Origin: Paenibacillus dokdonensis
GTDB taxonomy: Bacteria; Bacillota; Bacilli; Paenibacillales; Paenibacillaceae
NCBI RefSeq assembly: GCF_004916975.1
Contig: NZ_STGQ01000001.1
Location: 2,907,674 to 2,971,673 of the forward strand
DNA length: 64,000 nt
Reading direction: 5' to 3'
A model generated the notes under the pieces. The model searched no databases. It was not told where the DNA came from and worked only from the letters and a program-made list of their open reading frames with translations. Each line of letters opens with the position of its first letter. Positions within the stretch are counted from its first letter, which is position 1. Made by a program: the position numbers and the translations under genes. Shown here in pieces: positions 53,793 to 62,953 of this stretch.

Positions 53793-54839
53793 TCAAATTA
53801 GCTGCCCTTGCTGCCACAAACTTGCTAGATGTCCAAGCAGGCTTTGGGTCTGATGCACTCCCGGATCTGCGTTCATCATCAAGACCGCTCCTGTGCCTGT
53901 CTTCGGATAAGTAATCAGCATACACTGAAATCCTGCTCCCCAGCCAAGAGATGAAACTTCGAGTTCACCATCAGGGGATTCAAGGAATACACCAAGACCC
54001 GACCACTTGAAACAGCCTTGGGGTTTGATCATTTCGCCAGCAGTTTCCGCAGAGATGCCAAGCCTGCTATTTCCCTGAAGTGAAGAAAGGAGTTCCACAA
54101 CTAACAAGGCCAGATCCGCAGATGTTGACCACAATCCGGCTGCTGCCGGATATGGGTATATGGGATGAGATTCCTTCAGACGTACTCCATGCTTGTTATG
54201 TCCAACCGCTGAACCCATCCGGATCCCCGATTGGGATGTAACGATGATACTGTTGTTCATATGTAACGGCTCAAATATCTTTTCTCGAAGAAGCTTATCA
54301 AAGGACTCCCCTGTCACATCCTCGATCATCAGCTGGATAATACAAAAACCCGTATCCGAGTAAATAAATTGACTGCCCGGCTCTGCCATCAATTCAATCG
54401 GCTGTTGGCAGTAGTAAGTCATACCTCGAAGCAGCTTAGCCATGTCAGGAGAACCGTATTCGCTGATATATTGACCAAAGCCTCCTTGGGGGTCAGCGAA
54501 CCCCGCCTGATGACAGAGGAGTCTGCGAAGAGTAACCGTTCGTGAATTAAAACTTGGATGTTCAGGGATATCCCATGAAATCAAGAACTTGCTCACATCT
54601 TCATCCAGACTCAAAAGCCCCTCCTCAACCAACTGAAGTGCGAGTATACTCGCAGCAAATTTACTGATGGAGCAAGCGTTAAACAGCGTATTAGATTGAA
54701 TAGGATCCCCGCTTCCCGCTTCCACCTCTCCCCAACATTCATGACGGCTCAGTTTCCCTTCACTGATAAAAGCCATGCTTAGTCCGGGTACATTGCTCTC
54801 CCTCATCCGTTCGGCGATATTCCATATATCCTTTTTCAA
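53793..54839 (-). CDS. Beta-lactamase family serine hydrolase under a LexA-box promoter
   Basis: 348 residues from a TTG at 54839, preferred because GGAGG lies 9 nt upstream; a GTG eight codons earlier overlaps that site. Class C / penicillin-binding-type fold: S-x-x-K as SISK in FNACSISKFAASIL, Tyr in QFIYSDTGFC (Tyr-x-Asp rather than Tyr-x-Asn), and an SLGWGAG motif near the end. There is no signal peptide, so it is cytosolic, closer to esterases and peptidases of this family than to resistance enzymes. The promoter at 54886-54914 holds a LexA box. Confidence 0.9.
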   Translation of the reverse strand: MKKDIWNIAERMRESNVPGLSMAFISEGKLSRHECWGEVEAGSGDPIQSNTLFNACSISKFAASILALQLVEEGLLSLDEDVSKFLISWDIPEHPSFNSRTVTLRRLLCHQAGFADPQGGFGQYISEYGSPDMAKLLRGMTYYCQQPIELMAEPGSQFIYSDTGFCIIQLMIEDVTGESFDKLLREKIFEPLHMNNSIIVTSQSGIRMGSAVGHNKHGVRLKESHPIYPYPAAAGLWSTSADLALLVVELLSSLQGNSRLGISAETAGEMIKPQGCFKWSGLGVFLESPDGELEVSSLGWGAGFQCMLITYPKTGTGAVLMMNADPGVHQTQSLLGHLASLWQQGQLI

Positions 54840-54885
54840 AACGAAATGCCTCCATTCTATCACGCTCGACGTACCTCATAAATCA

Positions 54886-54914
54886 ATTATAGAACATTTG
54901 TTCCTATATATCAA
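54886..54914 (-). promoter_or_regulatory. Promoter with LexA box before the serine hydrolase gene
   Basis: Minus strand -35 TTGATA (54914-54909), 17-bp spacer, -10 TATAAT (54891-54886). The spacer contains GGAACAAATGTTCT (54904-54891), a GAAC-N4-GTTC SOS box in the same geometry as in the yneA and lexA promoters. About 47 bp upstream of the start codon. Confidence 0.85.
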
Positions 54915-54960
54915 TAAGTGTCTTATTATCAATTCAACTGTTGTTATATATGCAAAAAAA

Positions 54961-54988
54961 AGCCCTGCCACATTGAAATGACAGAGCT
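54961..54988 (-). terminator. Terminator of the two-component/sugar-importer operon
   Basis: AGCTCTGTCA pairs with TGGCAGGGCT (G-U pairs included) and eight T follow on the minus strand; 38 bp after the response-regulator stop. Confidence 0.8.
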
Positions 54989-55026
54989 CTAATGATCAAA
55001 TACACATCCGATTTGTCTTGTTGTTT

Positions 55027-56220
55027 CTAATGACATGCTCGGCTCATGTTGGATTCCGATGCCATACGCTGCCGGTATTCTGTCGGTGTGACATTCATGC
55101 GCTTACGAAATACCTGTGTGAAATGCTTTACATCCTGGTAACCGATCTTTTCTGCGATATCAACCAGCTTAAGCTGGGTATGATCCAGGAGATGGATTGC
55201 TTTTTCCATTCGAAGTCCTGTTACATATTCCTTAAATCCGCTGCCCGTTTTTTGTTTGAATACCTGACTGAAATAGGCCGGATTCAAAAACACGACAGAA
55301 GCCACCTTTTCAAGGGTCACATCGGTATTATAATTCGCCCGGATATACTGTACAGCAACTTCCATCGCCCGGTTACCACCGGGTGCGTAGTAATCGAATT
55401 CCAGTGTGCCTGAATCGCGTCCCATTTTCTGTATAATCGCAGGGATACTATTAAAATCACTGATCACATCCGACAGCTGAATTTGAAATGGAACCTTCAC
55501 ATATTTTTTCAGATGCATCCGCAGCTCATCCGTTAAAATTTTTATCCCATATCCCTCATCAACGGTGATCAGACCAAGCAGACTTTTGCCGTCCAAACTG
55601 GTGACGAACCCTTCACCATATCTTTCGATCAGCTCGTTGAGCACATTTTCTACAATGTAATGCTCCAGATGAACCGCATTGTCACTTTCCATTTTGATTA
55701 GAGCCAATTGAAACTGCGGATGCCGCTCCACGAAAGGGGCAATATCCATATTCCCGATGTCCAGCCCCATTGCCCATCGCTGAAATACAGCTTCCCGCAA
55801 AAATTTAAGATTACTTCGAAGCATCTTGGCCTCTTGTTCCAGTTCAGCTTCCCGTTCTACTTCCTCAACAAGCTGCGCAATCATGGAAACCAGTAAATCC
55901 TTGCCAATAGGCTTTAGCAAATAATCCTTGGCTCCGAGCCTCACCGCTTCCTTAGCATAAGCAAATTCCGAATAGGCGGAGATAATGACCCATTTGATAT
56001 GTGGATGGCTGCTTCTTGACAGCTTCATGAATTCAAGTCCAGTCATGCCCGGCATCAAAATATCTGTCAGCACAACATCGATATGACCGCTTCTCAGAAT
56101 CATGACCGCTTCATCCGGATTTGCTGCCAATTGTACATCATGCTCAGGAAAAGCTTTGCGGATCGTCCGTTTGATCCCTTCCCGGATTACATTCTCATCA
56201 TCCACGATCAATATGTTCAT
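55027..56220 (-). CDS. YesN-type response regulator with AraC DNA-binding domain
   Basis: 397 residues from the ATG at 56220 (AAAGGGGGAG upstream), overlapping the kinase end by 23 bp. The receiver domain (1-120) has the acidic pair in ILIVDDE and phospho-acceptor Asp53 in VVLTDILMPG, plus Ser and Lys (IISAYSEF, DYLLKPI). A middle region of about 150 residues is followed by two AraC-type helix-turn-helix motifs (TLEKVASVVFLNPAYFSQVF, IAEKIGYQDVKHFTQVFRK). It likely activates the sugar importer operon it belongs to. Confidence 0.93.
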   Translation of the reverse strand: MNILIVDDENVIREGIKRTIRKAFPEHDVQLAANPDEAVMILRSGHIDVVLTDILMPGMTGLEFMKLSRSSHPHIKWVIISAYSEFAYAKEAVRLGAKDYLLKPIGKDLLVSMIAQLVEEVEREAELEQEAKMLRSNLKFLREAVFQRWAMGLDIGNMDIAPFVERHPQFQLALIKMESDNAVHLEHYIVENVLNELIERYGEGFVTSLDGKSLLGLITVDEGYGIKILTDELRMHLKKYVKVPFQIQLSDVISDFNSIPAIIQKMGRDSGTLEFDYYAPGGNRAMEVAVQYIRANYNTDVTLEKVASVVFLNPAYFSQVFKQKTGSGFKEYVTGLRMEKAIHLLDHTQLKLVDIAEKIGYQDVKHFTQVFRKRMNVTPTEYRQRMASESNMSRACH

Positions 56221-58012
56221 CTTCGTTCTCCCCCTTTGATGGTATAGGAATGGTGATTTCAACCATCGTACCTTGTTTACGTGTACTTTCGATCTGCAGG
56301 CCGTAGGCTTCACCGAACATCATAACGAGGCGGTCATGGACATTCCGGAGCCCGATACCGCGTCTTGGTCCGGACTTTTCCTCGTTTGATATTCCTGATT
56401 GTCTGTGCGTGAGCGTCTCTCTCACTCTCTCCAGTGTCTGCTCATCCATGCCAGCGCCGTTATCTTCGATCCTGATATGCAGCTTGTTTTCATGTGCTTC
56501 CGTAGTCACTCTCAGATATCCGAGGCTGCCCTGCGGCTCCAGGCCGTATTTAACAGCATTTTCAATAATCGGCTGAATGGTCATTTTAGGTAGTACAACA
56601 TCCATCCAAGCTTCATCCGCTTCAATCTCCGTCCGGAGTCTTCCACCGAGCCTCATCTCAATGATCGTGAGATAATGACGGATTTGCTCCAGCTCACGCC
56701 TTAATGTCGTCCTTGATGCTTCCTCCCAATTGCTGCTGTATCTGAACATTTGCGATAACGAAAGCACAACCCTGCTCAGCTGCTCATTTTCTTGCTCATC
56801 CAGCATCCAATAGATCATATCCAGCGTGTTATACAGAAAATGCGGATTCACCTGGGATTGCAGCGCCTGCAGCTGTGCATTCTTTTCACTGACCGTCGAA
56901 ATCTTGATCGTCTCGATCAGTTCATCCATCCGGTGCACCATTCGGTTAAAGGACGATACAAGACTATTAATCTCATCAAAAGAATTCACGTTGACCGAAC
57001 CGCTGAAATTCCCCATCTCTACCTTCTTCATCTCCCGGATCAGCAGCTTTAGCGGTGAAGCAATATTGCGTGAAACGATGGATGCGAGCACCGTAGACAA
57101 AATGATGAGCAGCAACACTACGATAATCAGATATTTCGTCGTCTGATAGACTTCCGCCCTTATATCTTTTTTAGGCGTTAGACCATAGATGGTCCATCCA
57201 GCTAAAGAGGTGTTGGCAGCTACGATTAACTGGTTCGAGGTGCTGTCGACTACAATATTTTCGTCCTCCGTAGGTTTTGGCAGCTGATCAAGCTGCGGTT
57301 GCTTCGCTCCTTTTTGTCCGGAAGATGCAATAACCTTTTGATCCTCGCCCAGGATGTAGACCCTTGTCCCCGGACTGATGCTCACGTTAGAGAGCGCTTC
57401 CATGATCGGATACGGGTTGGTTTCGATGACGAGAATTCCGATCTCCTTGTGGTTGGTCAAATCATATAGTTTCCGTCCAAAGACGAACACCTTATCCTGC
57501 TGCTGCATCGTATTAATGGGTGATCCGGGGTATAATCCCAGCCACACCATGTTGCCGGAAGACTCCCCCAGCTTTTTATACCAGTCGGTCTGGGCATAGT
57601 TATTGTCAATAACACCTGCAAACTGCCTTTCGTAACTGTACACCTTGCCATCCTTCGATAAAATATGAATGCCTACCACTTCGCTCCGCGAGTAGTAGGC
57701 TGCTCCAATAATATTGGTGATGGTTCGTTCATTAATGACCCCAACCGCAGGATTAGCAGCCGTTTCCTGCAGCAAACGTGTCAGTTCATAATTACTGTTG
57801 AGTGATTTGGATAGGCTGTTGTAACCTTGAAGCATCAGGTTGAACAGTCCCGCGGTTTGAGAAATATTTTTCTCAGCAATATCACTGACTTTGGAATGAA
57901 TGATGGCGAGTGTACGATTATAGTACAAAACACTCATGAGGATCAAAATACCGGTCATACATCCTAGAAATAGCAGGAACAAGCGGTTGTGTATGGATCG
58001 GAAGCGTCTCAC
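56198..58012 (-). CDS. YesM-type sensor histidine kinase
   Basis: 604 residues from a GTG at 58012, 12 nt after AAAGGAG; an ATG eleven codons upstream overlaps that site. A TM helix (about 10-32), an extracellular sensor domain of about 250 residues, a second TM, a HAMP region (IASPLKLLIREMKKVEMGNF), the His_kinase domain with QSQVNPHFLYNTLDM, and an HATPase (IIENAVKYGLEP, IEDNGAGMD, RRGIGLRNVHDRL). It senses an external carbohydrate signal and phosphorylates the regulator encoded next. Confidence 0.93.
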   Translation of the reverse strand: MRRFRSIHNRLFLLFLGCMTGILILMSVLYYNRTLAIIHSKVSDIAEKNISQTAGLFNLMLQGYNSLSKSLNSNYELTRLLQETAANPAVGVINERTITNIIGAAYYSRSEVVGIHILSKDGKVYSYERQFAGVIDNNYAQTDWYKKLGESSGNMVWLGLYPGSPINTMQQQDKVFVFGRKLYDLTNHKEIGILVIETNPYPIMEALSNVSISPGTRVYILGEDQKVIASSGQKGAKQPQLDQLPKPTEDENIVVDSTSNQLIVAANTSLAGWTIYGLTPKKDIRAEVYQTTKYLIIVVLLLIILSTVLASIVSRNIASPLKLLIREMKKVEMGNFSGSVNVNSFDEINSLVSSFNRMVHRMDELIETIKISTVSEKNAQLQALQSQVNPHFLYNTLDMIYWMLDEQENEQLSRVVLSLSQMFRYSSNWEEASRTTLRRELEQIRHYLTIIEMRLGGRLRTEIEADEAWMDVVLPKMTIQPIIENAVKYGLEPQGSLGYLRVTTEAHENKLHIRIEDNGAGMDEQTLERVRETLTHRQSGISNEEKSGPRRGIGLRNVHDRLVMMFGEAYGLQIESTRKQGTMVEITIPIPSKGENEDEHIDRG

Positions 58013-58101
58013 AAACGATACGTTCTCCTTTCGGCAAATCGACATTTCGTGTCAATTTTAGCATACTCTCCGCTTGTCTCGTACTATCTTTTTTTGAAAG
58101 T

Positions 58102-58980
58102 CTAGCCTTTCACTGCTCCAGCCACCATGCCCTGCGTAATCTTATCCGCGAGCAGGAAATAAATAATGATGACCGGAAGTGCTCCGAGCACAAGATAAGC
58201 ACCAATCGCACCATAATTAACGGAGTATTGGCTGACAAAGCTGTTTACTCCAAAAGGTAGGGTCTTGAGCTTTTCTGAAGAGATAAATGTCGCTGCCAGA
58301 ATGTATTCATTCCAGATGTTAATGAAAGTCAGAATACATACCGTCATCACGGGTGGAACGGACACAGGCAGGATAATGCTCCAGAAAATCCGTCCGACGT
58401 TCGCACCGTCCATGACTGCCGACTCTTCAATCTCATGCGGAATGGACTTCATAAACCCGCTTAAGATAAATACTGCGATTGGCATCGCAAACGCGACATA
58501 AGGCAGGATCAGCGACAAATGCGTATTCAGCACATGGATGTTCTTAAAAATAATCATCAGCGGCAGCAGCGTGGCCTGCATTGGAATCATCATACCGACG
58601 AGAAACAGCAGCATGACCACTTGACCATACTTCCAGCGGAAGCGGCTGATCGCAAACGCACATAAGGAGCTTAGCAAAATAACCGTAGCCATCGTCACTG
58701 AAGTAACGAACAGACTGTTTAAGAGATACCGAACGTAATTCCCTTCGAGGGCGGCGCTGTAATTACTCCACTGGAAGGAATGCGGCAGGGCAAAAAAGCT
58801 GCCTGATAAAATTTCTTCATTGGTTTTCAGTGAATATAGAACCAGCCACAGCAGTGGATAAACCTGGGTCACGACGAGCAGTGACAAGAACAGAATCACG
58901 ATTGTCTTCGCAATAGAAAACCGTCCGCGTCTGGTTGTTGCCGTCTGCTGATTAAGCGATACGACAGAGCTTGTATTCAT
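58102..58980 (-). CDS. Carbohydrate ABC transporter permease (MalG type)
   Basis: 292 residues; ATG at 58980 with AAAGGAGGA. Six TM helices and the EAA loop ESAVMDGANVGRIFWSIILP that contacts the ATPase, as in MalG/UgpE CUT1 permeases. It pairs with the MalF-type permease 15 bp upstream. No ATPase gene is in the cluster, so a shared MsmX-like ATPase encoded elsewhere probably drives it, as in B. subtilis. Confidence 0.93.
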   Translation of the reverse strand: MNTSSVVSLNQQTATTRRGRFSIAKTIVILFLSLLVVTQVYPLLWLVLYSLKTNEEILSGSFFALPHSFQWSNYSAALEGNYVRYLLNSLFVTSVTMATVILLSSLCAFAISRFRWKYGQVVMLLFLVGMMIPMQATLLPLMIIFKNIHVLNTHLSLILPYVAFAMPIAVFILSGFMKSIPHEIEESAVMDGANVGRIFWSIILPVSVPPVMTVCILTFINIWNEYILAATFISSEKLKTLPFGVNSFVSQYSVNYGAIGAYLVLGALPVIIIYFLLADKITQGMVAGAVKG

Positions 58981-58995
58981 GGCGATTTTCCTCCT

Positions 58996-59886
58996 TTACG
59001 AGAATCGTTTCTCCAGTTTGTTAAATATCAGGTTAATCAGGAACGTAGCTGCTAGGCAGAGTATGACCAGGAAGGCCGCAATCGAACTGCCGTACCCATA
59101 TTTCATGGACAGGAACGACATGTTGTACATATGCGTCGATATCACATCCGTGGCATGAGCCGGACCTCCGCCTGTCATAACCATGACCATGTCGAAAGCT
59201 TGAAGCGATCCGATAAACGCAAGCACGATCGATATTTTAAAAATTGGAATGATATTCGGAAACGTGATATATCGGTCCGCAGTAAAACCTTCGGCACCAT
59301 CGATTCTTGCTGCCTCGTAAATTTCCTCCGGTACATTCAGAATTCCCGTGTACTGTATCAGCGTGTGGTAACCCAGATACTGCCACAATGCCACAAAGTA
59401 CAGTGAATACATGGCAACCGAAGGTTCAGTCAACCATGAGTGGGTCCAGGATTCCAACCCGATCGTAGTAAGCACCTGATTCAGCATGCCGCCCATGGAC
59501 GCAGGATTGTAAATGGTTTTCCACAGCTGTCCAACGACAACAACCGATAGAATAACCGGTAGAAAATAGCTTGAAACCAGAAAGTTTGGCCGGCGTACAT
59601 ATCTTTTCAGTAAAATCGCCACGAGCAGCGCTACTGGAATCTCCGCCATGGAAAAGACCGCAAACATCAGCGTCCTGCGTACAGAAGGCCAAAAAACAGG
59701 ATCATGAAAAAACAGATTTCTAAAATTCTCTAGTCCGATAAACTTGGACTCTCCTATGCCGTTCCAATCCAGCAAACCGCTGTACATGGATACGATAATC
59801 GGCACAAATACGATTCCTACATAAATGATTAAGCAAGGCAGTACAAACGCGGCAATCGTCAGGCGGGAGACCTTCAGCACGTTCAC
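58996..59886 (-). CDS. Carbohydrate ABC transporter permease (MalF type)
   Basis: 296 residues from a GTG at 59886 with AAGGAGGGGG upstream. Six TM helices; the EAA loop is YEAARIDGAEGFTADRYITF. CUT1 family, forming the channel with the MalG-type protein that follows. Substrate probably an oligosaccharide; no glycosidase is nearby to identify it. Confidence 0.93.
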   Translation of the reverse strand: MNVLKVSRLTIAAFVLPCLIIYVGIVFVPIIVSMYSGLLDWNGIGESKFIGLENFRNLFFHDPVFWPSVRRTLMFAVFSMAEIPVALLVAILLKRYVRRPNFLVSSYFLPVILSVVVVGQLWKTIYNPASMGGMLNQVLTTIGLESWTHSWLTEPSVAMYSLYFVALWQYLGYHTLIQYTGILNVPEEIYEAARIDGAEGFTADRYITFPNIIPIFKISIVLAFIGSLQAFDMVMVMTGGGPAHATDVISTHMYNMSFLSMKYGYGSSIAAFLVILCLAATFLINLIFNKLEKRFS

Positions 59887-59926
59887 AACTAACCCCCTCC
59901 TTCTCTGGCTGGTTCATCATGGAATT

Positions 59927-59966
59927 GAAGGGAACGTCATGCTGTTATTCCGCACGCGTTCCCTTC
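59927..59966 (-). promoter_or_regulatory. Hairpin between binding-protein and permease genes
   Basis: GAAGGGAACG/CGTTCCCTTC, 10-bp stem with a 20-nt loop, in the 93-bp gap after the binding-protein stop. Such hairpins stabilise the upstream mRNA or partly stop transcription, so that the binding protein exceeds the permeases. Confidence 0.6.
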
Positions 59967-59979
59967 TCCACGGTCATGC

Positions 59980-61332
59980 TTATTTGTTGTTTGCCTCGAA
60001 TGCGGCTTGATGTTCCTTCGCAACTTCAGCTGCATCCTTTTTCTGTGCGAAAAGATTCTGGATGCTGGTCAAGTGGACTTGTGCTGTGCCCGGGTTCATC
60101 GTGTTATCGAATGCCAGGTCTCCACCCTTCACGTCTTTGAAAAGTCCCAGAACATCCATGGCCATATCAGAATATCCGGCTGCTTTAAAGTCGCCGTCTA
60201 CTTTCTGTCCGATACCGACTGCTCCTTTGGCTTCAAACGCTTCCTTCGGGAAGTTAATCATGAACCAGTTCAGGAATGCTTTAGTTTCATCCAGGTGCTT
60301 GCTGTCTGCCGAAATCGCAAATGCGGATCCAGGTGCGAGCATAAATTCATCCGGATTCCCCTTGCCATTAATGGTAGGGAATTTGAATACGCCAACCTTA
60401 CCGTTTACAGAAGAAGTTTCAATTCCGCCTGTTGCCCAAGTTCCCATGTAGTACATCGCTGCTTTACCTGTCTTGAACAGGTTCTCGCCAGCATTGTAGT
60501 CAAAGGAAGTTGCCCCGTCTTGGAAGGCTCCGGCTTGAACCAGGTTTTCGAATGCATCTACAGCTTCTTTGAAGGCAGGATCATCAAACGTTTTCTTTTT
60601 ATCCACAACATCCTTCAAGAATCCAGGACCGTTGTTTGTGCGGAGCAGCATGTTCATGAACAGGAACGAACCGGTCCAGCTGTCCTTCTCACCGATTGCC
60701 ATCGGTTGAATCTTTTGGGATTTCAAAGTTTTCACGACTTCCAGCATTTCCTCGAACGTCGTTGGAACTTTCACGCCAGCTTTATCAAACAGCTCTTTGT
60801 TGTAGTACACTACGCCTATGTTATTGCCGTCAGGCAGAGCGTATGTATTACCGTCAAAGCTGTACCAGTCTAAAAGTCCATCCTGGAATGTGTCTTTCAA
60901 TCCGTTTTGGTCGAGCATATCATTTAGCGGTGCAAGGAGCTTCGCATCAACGAAAGGCTGCATTTGAGCGGCCGGGTTCACCACTGTAATATCCGGAACT
61001 TCTTTAGAAGCTGCTTGCGTCTTGAGCTTCAGCTTTTGCTGGTCCGTGTTCAGTGAATCCAGCTCGATTTTGATATTCGGATGATCCGTTTCGTACTGCT
61101 TCACCAGCTTGTTCATCAGCTTGTTCTTCGGATCGGTTGGATCCGGGTAGATATTTTGGAAGGTAATCGTAACGTTCTTTTCCTTCACCGTTTCCGTGGT
61201 ATTACTGGATGTTCCCGAAGCATTGGAAGAAGTGCTTCCTTCATCGGTCTTGCTGCCACCGCCGCATGCTGTAAGGCTGAGCGCCAGTGTGCCCGTCATC
61301 ACCAGGCTTAACAATTTCGACATCTTCGCCAT
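59980..61332 (-). CDS. Sugar-binding lipoprotein of a CUT1 ABC importer
   Basis: 450 residues; ATG at 61332 with AAAAGGGG. Type II signal peptide with lipobox SLTACGGG, then an SBP_bac_1 fold: VTITFQNIYPDP, PDITVVNPAAQMQPFVDAK, GVVYYNKELFDKAGVKVP and GKAAMYYMGTWATG. It delivers an oligosaccharide to the two permeases. First gene of a likely five-gene operon (binding protein, two permeases, kinase, regulator). Confidence 0.94.
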   Translation of the reverse strand: MAKMSKLLSLVMTGTLALSLTACGGGSKTDEGSTSSNASGTSSNTTETVKEKNVTITFQNIYPDPTDPKNKLMNKLVKQYETDHPNIKIELDSLNTDQQKLKLKTQAASKEVPDITVVNPAAQMQPFVDAKLLAPLNDMLDQNGLKDTFQDGLLDWYSFDGNTYALPDGNNIGVVYYNKELFDKAGVKVPTTFEEMLEVVKTLKSQKIQPMAIGEKDSWTGSFLFMNMLLRTNNGPGFLKDVVDKKKTFDDPAFKEAVDAFENLVQAGAFQDGATSFDYNAGENLFKTGKAAMYYMGTWATGGIETSSVNGKVGVFKFPTINGKGNPDEFMLAPGSAFAISADSKHLDETKAFLNWFMINFPKEAFEAKGAVGIGQKVDGDFKAAGYSDMAMDVLGLFKDVKGGDLAFDNTMNPGTAQVHLTSIQNLFAQKKDAAEVAKEHQAAFEANNK

Positions 61333-61452
61333 CGTTTAATCCCCTTTTTATTTGGTATGAACTCATTATGCAGGGAAATGCCGATAATAGGGAGGTGTGA
61401 AATTCAGGTTTTAGGTTTGATTTCTATAGATTCCACAGCATGTCATAAAAAA

Positions 61453-61472
61453 ATCCCCCTAATAAGGGAGAT
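61453..61472 (-). terminator. Terminator of the 56-residue membrane-protein gene
   Basis: ATCTCCCT/AGGGGGAT stem (one G-U), TATT loop, seven T on the minus strand. Confidence 0.75.
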
Positions 61473-61530
61473 CAATTCGCTGTTATATGTAATTTTAAAT
61501 AAGTTAGCTGAATTTTTGATTGAAAATTTT

Positions 61531-61701
61531 TCAGCCTACAAACTGTATAGCGAACAGCAAAATCAACAGTATAATGGCCCCGCCGACAATATACCCAAAA
61601 AGACGGCTGCCCTTCGACCTTTTTTCCGATTTTCTAATGTGGTTTTCCAATTCAGCAATACGCTTTTCTAATTCCTGAATCTGCCCACCGTTATCCTCCA
61701 T
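61531..61701 (-). CDS. Small coiled-coil plus TM protein, 56 aa
   Basis: ATG at 61701 with GGAGG 9 nt upstream, stop TGA at 61533-61531. Residues 1-28 form a short amphipathic coiled coil (IQELEKRIAELENHIRKSE), then a basic stretch (KRSKGSR) and one TM helix (residues 36-54, YIVGGAIILLILLFAIQF). The layout suggests a tail-anchored membrane protein with the coil in the cytoplasm. Own terminator downstream. Family not recognised. Confidence 0.75.
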   Translation of the reverse strand: MEDNGGQIQELEKRIAELENHIRKSEKRSKGSRLFGYIVGGAIILLILLFAIQFVG

Positions 61702-61892
61702 GGTTTAGTTCCTCCACATTTTGAATTTCTAATGGATAAGAAGTTTTTTATTTAAACGTTATTAAGTCAATAATAACATAATTTATGGATTTTCTCGGAC
61801 CGATCTTTTTGCAAAGTCATGTTTACAAGCAGATGATTTGGTTTAATAACTATTTGACTTTCCAGAATTGCACAAGTTAGGAGAAATACAGT

Positions 61893-62081
61893 ATGACAAA
61901 CCATAGCTTTCAGAAAGCCTTTGAAAATCAGTCAGATACCACTGTTCATCTGGTTAGCGGTGAATTTTATCAGGGGATCTGCCAAGAAAATGACTCCGGT
62001 ACATTTAAGCTGGTAACCAGCGAAAATCAAACGATCACCATTCCCTACTGGACGGTAAAGCGAGCGGTTACGCAAAAATAA
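61893..62081 (+). CDS. Small hypothetical protein, 62 aa
   Basis: ATG at 61893 with TTAGGAGAA. The core (VHLVSGEFYQGICQEND then TFKLVTSENQTITIPYWTVKRAV) has the strand pattern of a small beta barrel, loosely like Sm/Hfq-type or KOW-like folds, but I do not recognise a family. A terminator follows closely. Likely a real gene by its ribosome site and terminator. Confidence 0.7.
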   Translation: MTNHSFQKAFENQSDTTVHLVSGEFYQGICQENDSGTFKLVTSENQTITIPYWTVKRAVTQK

Positions 62082-62086
62082 CAGAT

Positions 62087-62121
62087 CTGGCCACTAAGAT
62101 TGTGTGCCGGTTCTTTTTTTT
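62087..62121 (+). terminator. Terminator of the 62-residue protein gene
   Basis: CTGGCCAC with GTG(T)GCCGG (one bulge, one G-U), followed by a long T run at 62111-62121. Confidence 0.75.
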
Positions 62122-62187
62122 CATGCTCTAAAACATAACTGCCCCTACCGACATAAAGCCGGCAGAGGCTAGTTTCAATAAATTATC

Positions 62188-62304
62188 TTAGAAAATAAAT
62201 GCTTTGGAGATGATTACCAGCAAAATGAACAGTACCAGGATTGCTCCGATACCTCCACCACCAAAACCGTATCCTGCGCCTACTCCTCCAACTACTTCAC
62301 TCAT
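62188..62304 (-). CDS. YjcZ-family sporulation small protein, 38 aa
   Basis: ATG at 62304, AAGGAGGG upstream, stop at 62190-62188. A Gly-rich N-terminus (GGVGAGYGFGGGGIG) runs into a hydrophobic helix (AILVLFILLVIIS), the signature of the YjcZ family of tiny proteins in spore-forming bacilli. Probably membrane-inserted. It supports assignment of the organism to spore formers. Confidence 0.88.
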   Translation of the reverse strand: MSEVVGGVGAGYGFGGGGIGAILVLFILLVIISKAFIF

Positions 62305-62479
62305 GTTTGCACCCTCCTTTGTTTTGAAACACATCATATCTTATGGAAATTCCGGAAGAAGGTAAGGGCGGATTGGTAATAAAAAAAACAATAAATCCGA
62401 ACAACTCATGATTTTATAGATACCTTTTCCCAATTCTGGTAAACTAAAACACGGATTAATCAAATGGAGGGATTGGGTT

Positions 62480-62782
62480 TTGATCAAAATATTGAGTACC
62501 CTTGGATGGATATCGATCATCGGCGGCATCATCATCGGTTTTATCATTGGTATACAAGTTAATTGGTTAGCAGCCTTCACATGTTGGGTCGGTGGGGCCA
62601 TATCTGGAGTATTATTTATAGCGTTCAGTATGATGCTGGAATATCTGGAAGAGAACAATTATTATCTAAGGGAACTTTTAAACCGGACTCAAGGACAACA
62701 AGAACCCCCGCGTAAACCATTAGGTAATTCTAAGGCTTCGCTTAAATCACTGACTGGATTCAAAATGAATTCCCATGAATAG
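62480..62782 (+). CDS. Two-TM small membrane protein, 100 aa
   Basis: TTG start at 62480, 8 nt after GGAGGG. Two hydrophobic helices (about 8-26 and 30-53) are followed by a charged, soluble tail. The stop TAG at 62780-62782 is followed by 56 more open codons in the same frame (see next entry). Family not recognised. Confidence 0.7.
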   Translation: MIKILSTLGWISIIGGIIIGFIIGIQVNWLAAFTCWVGGAISGVLFIAFSMMLEYLEENNYYLRELLNRTQGQQEPPRKPLGNSKASLKSLTGFKMNSHE

Positions 62783-62953
62783 CAGCATTCATTTCATATT
62801 GTTGCAAATACCGAAAAATCCAGCGAATACGATGAATTGCAACTTGAGGAACCGCTTCCCGGGTTAGGTTTGCTTATCATTGGAATGGTGATCATCTTTC
62901 CTTTTTACGCTGCAATCATTAACTTCATTTCTACATTAACACTGAAACATTAA
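62783..62953 (+). pseudogene. In-frame extension after a TAG stop, possible remnant
   Basis: The frame of the preceding gene stays open for 56 codons past its TAG and ends at TAA 62951-62953. It encodes an acidic stretch (SSEYDELQLEEPLPG) and a good TM helix (LGLLIIGMVIIFPFYAAIINF). No ribosome site or ATG start lies at its head. It may be the broken 3' part of a longer three-TM gene, or chance. Confidence 0.35.
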
